This document shows positions 24,552 through 29,094 of a DNA stretch of 29,094 nucleotides, one piece after another. The notes under the pieces were generated by a model. It made no database searches. It had not been told where the DNA came from and saw nothing but the letters and a program-made list of their open reading frames with translations. Within the stretch, counting starts at the first letter, position 1, and every line of letters begins with the position of its first letter. A program made the translations under genes and the position numbers. Origin of the DNA: CAYNGH01 sp964396845 (lineage in GTDB: Bacteria > Vulcanimicrobiota > JAJTBE01 > CAYNGH01); assembly GCA_964396845.1 (NCBI GenBank), contig CAYNGH010000025.1, forward strand, positions 1 to 29,094, given 5' to 3'.

Positions 24552-24590
24552 TTGGAGAACCTTTTTCTTGTAAGAAAAAGGGTTCTCCAA
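24552..24590. repeat. Long 18-bp hairpin
   Basis: TTGGAGAACCTTTTTCTT (24552-24569) pairs fully with the strand at 24572-24590, apart from one bulged G at 24580, leaving a 2-base loop. Its left arm and loop share 17 exact bases with the hairpin after usp. It has no adjacent gene to terminate. Confidence 0.85.
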
Positions 24591-24702
24591 ACCTCTCCAA
24601 AAAGAACTTTATGGGGGCTTCGCCATTCTGACGGAGCATTAGAATATAATGAAGAATATGAAAACGCCCACCAACACATTACCAACGGCCCGGGGGCCAT
24701 GT

Positions 24703-24793
24703 CCCACCGATCATGACAATCCCGACTCATATTTTCCCCATTTTCTAAAAATGGGTCCCGACTCATGTTTTCCCCCTTTTCTAAAAATGGGGG
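24703..24793 (+). repeat. Variable-stem repeat, copy 4 with internal duplication
   Basis: CCACCGATCATGACAATCCC leads to CATATTTT and the hairpin CCCCATTTT-CT-AAAAATGGG. A second CCCGACTCATGTTTTCC follows, with a CCCCCTTTT/AAAAATGGGG hairpin. The two halves are about 37 bases apart and look like a recent local duplication. Confidence 0.75.
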
Positions 24794-24794
24794 G

Positions 24795-24811
24795 GGCACT
24801 TCTAAAGTGCC
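24795..24811 (+). repeat. GCACTT hairpin touching the TPR ribosome site
   Basis: GGCACTT-CTA-AAGTGCC (24795-24811) has the same stem as copy 1. It ends one base before the GGAGGTGA ribosome site (24812-24819) of the TPR gene. Confidence 0.75.
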
Positions 24812-24828
24812 GGAGGTGAAAAATTATT

Positions 24829-25509
24829 ATGAGAAAAGAGAAGCAATTCAATTCTGTCATCATTTGTGGGGTAATCCTTGTTGTTTTGATGGTATGTTTA
24901 GCTGAATCTTGTCTTGCAGAAACCCCATCAGTAGATGAACTGCTTCTTCAGGCCGAGAAATTCATGAAGTTGGGCCAGCCGGATATTGCTCTCGATTACT
25001 ATCAGAAAGCTCTGGAGCCGGACCCGGACAACCTTGATGGATTATTTGGCAAGGCCCTTGTGTTGAGTCAGCTGGATCGCCGGGAAGAAGCTCTTGATGC
25101 TGTTGACCGGGCGATTATGATTGATCCCGGCAGTCAGGAGATGTGGGTATTCCGGGGTATGATACTCCGGGAGATGGAGGAATTGGATGAATCCCTCAAG
25201 AGTCTGGATCGCGCGGTACTTTTGGACACAGGAAAACGGGAAGCCTGGATGGAGCGTTCCCTTACCCAGTCATCCATGGGACTGCAGGCACAATCTCTGG
25301 AGAGCATCGAGGCAGCTATCCGGGCAAATCCCCGGCACCCGGGAACCTGGGTTGTGAAGTCGTTGATGGAAAGGGCCACGGGTAATCTGCCCCGTGCCAG
25401 AAGAAGCCTGCATCGGGGTTTCCGGCTGGGAGAAGACAGTATAAAGGAAAAGATGCAAGAATTTTTATTATTCATTTTACAACAGGAGATACAGCAACGG
25501 AAAGAATAA
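24829..25509 (+). CDS. Secreted TPR protein
   Basis: The 226-residue protein has a signal sequence (about 1-30, SVIICGVILVVLMVCLAES, cleavage near CLAE). It continues with about five consecutive TPR units of 34 residues, each with the A/G-L-Y/F pattern (LGQPDIALDYYQKALEPDPDN, then REEALDAVDRAIMIDPGS, ESLKSLDRAVLL, and so on). TPR arrays hold protein partners; this one would act in the periplasm. Its ligand is unknown. GGAGGTGA is 9 bases ahead of ATG 24829. A repeat-derived hairpin directly precedes that site. The stop is next to the histidine phosphatase gene, and the two are probably one operon. Confidence 0.88.
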   Translation: MRKEKQFNSVIICGVILVVLMVCLAESCLAETPSVDELLLQAEKFMKLGQPDIALDYYQKALEPDPDNLDGLFGKALVLSQLDRREEALDAVDRAIMIDPGSQEMWVFRGMILREMEELDESLKSLDRAVLLDTGKREAWMERSLTQSSMGLQAQSLESIEAAIRANPRHPGTWVVKSLMERATGNLPRARRSLHRGFRLGEDSIKEKMQEFLLFILQQEIQQRKE

Positions 25510-25514
25510 TATGT

Positions 25515-26135
25515 TTGGTCCGTCATGGCCAATCTGAGTATAACAAAAACGGAATCATCCAGGGGCACATGGATGTCCCCTTATCCCACACCGGCCATTC
25601 CCAGGCCAGGGATGTAGCAGGCCGGTTAATTTCGTTGTTTCCCCATTCCACGCCGGGGATATTCTCCAGCGATCTTCAAAGAGCCAGGCAGACTGCTCAG
25701 CCTCTGATGGAAGCCCTGTCCCTGCGGGGGACTGTCCCGGAGCCGGTATTGCTCCAGGAATTGAGGGAAATAAACCTGGGCCAGTGGCAGGGGAAGACCA
25801 GGGATCAGCTCCGGCAGGAGCGGGAGCCTGACGGGACATCATTGTTTGAAAGATGGCTGGCGGATCCCCGGAATGTCATCCCGCGGGGGGGGGAATCCAT
25901 GGCGCAGTTCAGCCGTCGTGCTTGGGCTGGCATGAACAAGGTGATAAATGACTCTGCCGGTCTATGCGGAGCAGTAGTTTTTACTCATGGCGGTGTCATA
26001 TCCATGATATTAAACAGGATATTTGGCCGGGGTTTGGGAAACCTTGTGCGTTATAATTTTCCCAACACAGGGATTGCAATTCTCCAACACCGCAACAACA
26101 AACTTTATTATGTGGATGGAGATGCTTCCAAGTAA
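25515..26135 (+). CDS. Histidine phosphatase family protein
   Basis: This is a phosphoglycerate mutase-like phosphatase. The phospho-acceptor is His4 in VRHGQSEYN (counting from TTG 25515). It also has GHMDVPLSHTG, the second Arg in FSSDLQRARQTAQP, the acid Glu in LREINLGQWQG and the second His in FTHGGVISM. The family usually begins with a strand just before LVRHG. Here the in-frame codons upstream (TERIICLVRHG) supply that strand, but no ATG, GTG or TTG occurs there. An AGGAGA at 25484-25489 would suit a start near 25497. The real start is therefore unsettled: TTG 25515 by reinitiation after the TPR stop (25507-25509), or a rare codon upstream. The substrate is unknown. Confidence 0.88.
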   Translation: MVRHGQSEYNKNGIIQGHMDVPLSHTGHSQARDVAGRLISLFPHSTPGIFSSDLQRARQTAQPLMEALSLRGTVPEPVLLQELREINLGQWQGKTRDQLRQEREPDGTSLFERWLADPRNVIPRGGESMAQFSRRAWAGMNKVINDSAGLCGAVVFTHGGVISMILNRIFGRGLGNLVRYNFPNTGIAILQHRNNKLYYVDGDASK

Positions 26136-26229
26136 AATGACGGGAACTTTTTCCCGGGATGCAGTTGTTGTAATTATTGAAAGACAGAGGCAAAAAGGGA
26201 ACAAACTCATCATCCCAGGAGGCAATACA

Positions 26230-26679
26230 ATGAAAAACATATTGTTTTTAAGCGCGCATAATGCATGCAGATCCCAGATGGCCGAGGCCCTGACTAATCA
26301 TCATTACAGGGGGAAGATCAAGGCATATTCCGCAGGGGTTCAACCCAGGGATATTCATCCTGTTGCCGCCCAGGTGATGGAAGAGATCGGCATCAGCATT
26401 GATGAACACACATCCAACAAGCCCGAGGATTTCCGGGATGTTCAGTTTGACTACATCATCACCCTGTGCAACGATTCCCGGGAAGCCTGCCCCTTGTTCT
26501 GGACCACCGGCGAAGCAGTTTATGAGCATATCCAGTTTGATGATCCCTTTGAAATGTCCGGGGATGAGCAAGCATACCTGGAAAGATGCCGGGATGCCAG
26601 GGACAGCCTTGAAGAAAAACTGATGGAATTTTTTGACAGAGAAATCAAAAATGCCGGATCAGCAGTCGGATCCCGGTAA
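26230..26679 (+). CDS. ArsC-like low-molecular-weight phosphatase with Ser in place of nucleophilic Cys
   Basis: This is a 149-residue protein of the thioredoxin-type arsenate reductase/low-molecular-weight phosphatase family. The phosphate loop, normally C-x5-R-S, reads S8-A-H-N-A-C13-R14-S15, followed by QMAEAL. The first position, the nucleophile in this family, is Ser (AGC, 26251-26253), one base from TGC. Other family features are kept: YSAGVQPRDIHP, DEHTSNKP, the two cysteines of LCNDSREACP that match the reduction pair of ArsC, and the catalytic Asp in FDDPF. It could be inactive, bind phosphate without turnover, or use Cys13. AGGAGG 7 bases ahead fixes ATG 26230. No other ars gene is nearby. 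Confidence 0.88.
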   Translation: MKNILFLSAHNACRSQMAEALTNHHYRGKIKAYSAGVQPRDIHPVAAQVMEEIGISIDEHTSNKPEDFRDVQFDYIITLCNDSREACPLFWTTGEAVYEHIQFDDPFEMSGDEQAYLERCRDARDSLEEKLMEFFDREIKNAGSAVGSR

Positions 26680-26721
26680 AATCGCCTCATCCCTTTATCG
26701 GCAGTCAGCAGGTATCAGGTA

Positions 26722-28083
26722 TTATGAATATATCAGGTCCCGGAGGTAGTTTTTCACCTGGCTAATGGGGATTCTATCCTGCTGGAGGGAATCCCGGAAA
26801 CGTACCGTCACCGAGTCATCCCCTTCTTTTTCGTCATCGCCCACGGTATCAAAGTCGATGGTGATGCAGTAAGGAGTCCCGATCTCGTCCTGCCGGCGGT
26901 AACGTTTGCCGATAGATCCGCGGTAATCATAGTCGCAGAAGAATTCATTGCGCAGGTCTTCATACAGCTTCCGGGCTGTTTCCATGAGGGGTTCTTTTTT
27001 AGACAGGGGCAGTATGGCAGCTTTCATGGGAGCCAGGGTATTGGAGAACTTGAGAACCGTGCGGGTATCCACTCCGCCCTTGGCCGAGGGTTGTTCATCC
27101 TCGTGATATGCATCCACCAGAAATGCCAGGGTTGATCTGTCCACCCCCGCGGAAGGTTCGATGACATGGGGCAGGAAGTTTTCTTTTTTCTCCTCGTCAA
27201 AATACTTGAGGTCCCTTCCGCTTTCTTTTTCATGGCAGGTGAGGTCATAGTTCTGACGGTTTGCAATCCCTTCCAACTCCGACCAGCCCCAGGGGAAGTT
27301 GTATTCCACATCATAGCAGGCCACGGCATAATGGGCAAGCTCATCTCCCGCATGTTCCCGCAGTCGCAGGTTTTCCTTTTTCATCCCCAAACCTGCATAC
27401 CACTCCATCCGCTGATCCAGCCACTGACGATGGCATTCCTGGGCATCTTCCTGCCGGACAAAGTATTCAATCTCCATCTGTTCAAACTCCCTGGTGCGGA
27501 AGGTGAATTTTCCCGGGGTTATCTCGTTGCGAAAAGCCTTGCCAATCTGGGCAATGCCGAAGGGAAGCTTCATCCGGGTGACTGTGGCCACGTTCTTGAA
27601 GTTGGTGAAGATCCCCTGAGCGGTTTCCGGTCGCAGGTAAACCACATTGGCTTCACTTTCCAGAGGCCCCATGAAGGTCTTGAACATCAGGTTAAACTGC
27701 CGGGCCTCGGTAAAGGTGCCTCCGCATTCAGGACATACCTCCGAGTCCAGGTCATCTGCCCGGAAACGTCGCCGGCATTTTGTGCAGTCCACCATGGGAT
27801 CCGAGAAACTGGCCACATGACCCGATGCAACCCACACCTGGGGATGCATCAGTATGGACGAGTCCAGCCCCGCCATATCATCCCGTTTCTGCACAACTTC
27901 CTTCCACCAGGCCTGTTTTACATTGTTTTTCAGCAGGACACCCATAGGGCCGTAATCATAACAGGAGTTCAAGCCTCCGTATATCTCCGACGAGGGAAAT
28001 ATGAACCCCCGACGTTTTGCCAGGGATACGATTTTATCCATCTTTTCCTGTCCCGGTATGGTTTTATTCTTCACTTTTGACAT
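26722..28083 (-). CDS. glyS: Glycyl-tRNA synthetase, alpha2 type
   Basis: This 453-residue class II synthetase charges tRNA-Gly and is of the single-chain dimeric type, distinct from the alpha2-beta2 bacterial form. Near the start it has RRGFIFPSSEIYGG and YDYGPMG (class II motif 1 region). A zinc knuckle pair follows (Cys100, Cys103, Cys117, Cys120: DCTKCRRRF and CPECGGTF), then LRPETAQGIF, motif 2 (FRNEITP, FRTREFEQMEIEYF), and motif 3 near the end with GKRYRRQDEIGTPY. The C-terminal anticodon domain is present. GGAGGTAG on the coding strand precedes the ATG at 28083. The gene converges on the ArsC-like gene and is separated from the next plus-strand gene by 549 bases. Confidence 0.96.
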   Translation of the reverse strand: MSKVKNKTIPGQEKMDKIVSLAKRRGFIFPSSEIYGGLNSCYDYGPMGVLLKNNVKQAWWKEVVQKRDDMAGLDSSILMHPQVWVASGHVASFSDPMVDCTKCRRRFRADDLDSEVCPECGGTFTEARQFNLMFKTFMGPLESEANVVYLRPETAQGIFTNFKNVATVTRMKLPFGIAQIGKAFRNEITPGKFTFRTREFEQMEIEYFVRQEDAQECHRQWLDQRMEWYAGLGMKKENLRLREHAGDELAHYAVACYDVEYNFPWGWSELEGIANRQNYDLTCHEKESGRDLKYFDEEKKENFLPHVIEPSAGVDRSTLAFLVDAYHEDEQPSAKGGVDTRTVLKFSNTLAPMKAAILPLSKKEPLMETARKLYEDLRNEFFCDYDYRGSIGKRYRRQDEIGTPYCITIDFDTVGDDEKEGDDSVTVRFRDSLQQDRIPISQVKNYLRDLIYS

Positions 28084-28241
28084 CTTCTGCTACCTCCAAA
28101 GGGGCTTCTGCCCGGTTTTTCTGATTAATTAGCCCAAAGACTCCCTTGTCCTCCCATTTGCCGGGCAATAAATTATCCAGCAGGTAATAAGCCTCCCGGA
28201 AATGAAATACTATAGGACTTACGCGAATTTATACTTGATTC

Positions 28242-28449
28242 AGGAGTTACTCAAAGTAAAAAGTGGATAGAAGTGTGTTTTGGGAACACTCTAATATCAT
28301 CGAGAAAACATCCGATAATTTTAAAACAAGAAGAAGGTGCTTTCTGTAAAAAATTCATCTGATCACACATTAATAAAAGTAATATCAAGCATTGTAAATG
28401 CTTGGTATTATGTGATTTAAAACTTTTTGGAGGGGGTTCGGGGGAATCC
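28242..28449 (+). repeat. Dispersed repeat, copy B
   Basis: This is the partner of 18465-18675, in the same orientation. It keeps AGGAGTTACTCAAAGT exactly at its left edge, ATATCATC, GATCACACAT, the hairpin, and CTTTTTGGAGGGGGT then CGGGGGAA at the right edge. About 10 kb separate the copies, and the sequences between the conserved blocks have drifted. The right edge is followed by unrelated bases, whereas copy A continues into a CCTTTTTC hairpin. Confidence 0.85.
28379..28411 (+). repeat. Hairpin in repeat copy B
   Basis: GTAATATCAAGCATT (28379-28393) and AATGCTTGGTATTAT (28397-28411) pair at all 15 positions if two G-U pairs are allowed. An outer ATCACA (28362-28367) and TGTGAT (28411-28416) could extend it. 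Confidence 0.85.
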
Positions 28450-28506
28450 CAAAACCCAGAGTTACAATCAAAATCAAGCCCGAATCGGCCCGATTATTTT
28501 GGCCTT

Positions 28507-28552
28507 CTGATCAATTACCATCACGACTCATATTCCCCGGTTTTAAACCGGG
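28507..28552 (+). repeat. Variable-stem repeat, distant copy
   Basis: CTGATCAATTACCATCACGA then CTCATATT leads into the hairpin CCCGGTTT-T-AAACCGGG (28536-28552). It is the same design as the four copies near 24200-24790, but next to repeat copy B. Confidence 0.75.
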
Positions 28553-28632
28553 TTTCGAAAAGGGTTTCACCGGAAGCGATAAAAACGCGTAAATAGTGAC
28601 ATTATTTTTGATTTTTACCTGTGGAGGTTGTA

Positions 28633-29094
28633 ATGGACAGAGAAATGTTGGCAGAAAAAATCAGACAGGCAACCCAAAGGCTTGCACCGGGAATAATCGG
28701 TGTGGGATACCAGGACCTCTCGTCGGGAGAAACCCTGCTGTATAACGAAGAGCATATCTTCCCCGGGGCCAGTATCGTGAAGATTCCCATAATGCTGGAA
28801 TACTTCCGTCAGCGGGACCGGGGAGAACAGAACGATGATGAAACATATCACCTGCGGGAGGAAGATATTGTGGGCGGTGCCGGGGTTCTTTTTGAGCTTC
28901 ATCGGGGTATTCCCCTGACCCGGCGGGATTTGCTTCACCTGATGATGGTCATATCCGACAACACCGCTTCCAATGTCATGCTTGACATTGTTGGGATGGA
29001 CAAGATCAACGCCTTCATGAAGTCGATTGATCTCAAGGATACCGTCATCGGCAGGAAGTTCATGATTGACCCCAGGGCAAAGTTTTCCAAGAAC
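28633..29094 (+). CDS. Class A beta-lactamase-fold serine hydrolase, 3' end outside window
   Basis: The first 154 residues are visible and the frame is open to the window end. It has the active-site motif S-x-x-K as GASIVKIP (Ser57, Lys60) and S-D-N in VISDNTASNVML, as in class A beta-lactamases and related hydrolases. The segment IVGGAGVLFELHRG and the order of motifs also match. There is no signal peptide, so it may be cytoplasmic. Many proteins of this family are not proven resistance enzymes, and the KTG and omega-loop regions lie mostly beyond the window, so beta-lactamase activity cannot be claimed. GGAGG is 5 bases ahead of ATG 28633. Confidence 0.85.
   Translation, partial: MDREMLAEKIRQATQRLAPGIIGVGYQDLSSGETLLYNEEHIFPGASIVKIPIMLEYFRQRDRGEQNDDETYHLREEDIVGGAGVLFELHRGIPLTRRDLLHLMMVISDNTASNVMLDIVGMDKINAFMKSIDLKDTVIGRKFMIDPRAKFSKN

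Larger units (their letters stand above)
23979..24828. repeat. Repeat-filled intergenic region
   Basis: The 850 bases between usp and the TPR gene have no credible gene. They hold tandem imperfect copies of a composite repeat. A leader (AACAAAACCAGACAAC, exact at 24134-24149 and 24440-24455; a diverged version is near 24660) is followed by a CCGAxxATCATGACAATCCCGACTCATATT-like block. A hairpin with a variable stem then follows. Separate GGAGAACC hairpin modules are mixed in. Confidence 0.8.
28084..28632. other. Gene-free gap holding repeat copy B
   Basis: The 549 bases contain the glyS ribosome site, repeat copy B (28242-28449), the variable-stem module at 28507-28552, and GGAGG (28623-28627) of the last gene. 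No coding frame is credible, and no strong promoter pair is seen for either flanking gene. Confidence 0.7.

Noticed and set aside
24422..24799. Frames in both strands across the repeat array
   Set aside because: They read through hairpins and repeat copies (for example GENMSRDCHDRW recurring on the minus strand) and have no ribosome sites. The recurring peptides come from repeated DNA.
23979..24828. CRISPR array
   Set aside because: The repeats are imperfect, unevenly spaced and differ inside the hairpins. There are no unique spacers of constant length and no cas genes.
26023..26229. N-terminal extension of the ArsC-like gene
   Set aside because: The open frame runs back over the histidine phosphatase, but homologues start at the phosphate loop and AGGAGG fixes ATG 26230.

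Overview
The window is about 29 kb of ordinary-looking, densely coded bacterial chromosome with roughly balanced GC. Most genes are housekeeping genes with clear Shine-Dalgarno sites. The cell is probably a diderm: there is a periplasmic HtrA-type protease, a likely lipoprotein, and a secreted protein ending in Phe, as many outer-membrane beta-barrel proteins do. A CheW, an anti-anti-sigma (STAS) protein and a CheY-like regulator point to a sensing lifestyle. I see no rRNA, tRNA, CRISPR array, phage or intact insertion sequence, and I cannot place the phylum from the sequence alone.

Layout. (1) 1-7188, plus strand: a 5'-truncated gene of unknown function, a CBS-pair protein, prmC, then a tight cluster of a BCCP-like gene, accC, nusB and a class A penicillin-binding protein. 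The last three overlap one another. (2) 7288-10723, plus strand: a cellobiose-type PTS EIIB and a GH38 alpha-mannosidase. (3) 10768-12238, minus strand: a beta-propeller probable lipoprotein overlapped by a single-domain response regulator. (4) 12754-16469: tyrS, a convergent htrA-like gene, a small multidrug-resistance/EamA-type membrane protein, a YtxH protein and a STAS protein, followed by a strong hairpin. (5) 16546-18385: fetA and fetB (metal ABC exporter) and a 59-residue zinc ribbon. (6) 18789-20936: pdxS, then minus-strand genes for a secreted protein and CheW. (7) 21227-26679: a secreted protein with a good sigma70-type promoter, an Rrf2 regulator, a universal stress protein, an 850-base repeat-filled gap, a TPR protein, a histidine phosphatase and an ArsC-like protein. 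(8) 26722 to the end: glyS on the minus strand, a second repeat-filled gap, and the 5' part of a class A beta-lactamase-fold hydrolase.

The most unusual points are these. NusB is split by about 140 residues that resemble the N-terminal domain of IS5/IS1182-type transposases. Two genes upstream, the BCCP homologue has Asn in place of the biotinylated Lys, although its biotin carboxylase neighbour looks intact. The ArsC-like protein has Ser in place of the nucleophilic Cys. The intergenic regions carry at least three dispersed repeat modules. One of them keeps a 15-bp hairpin through paired base changes, and another joins a conserved leader to hairpins with quite different stem sequences.
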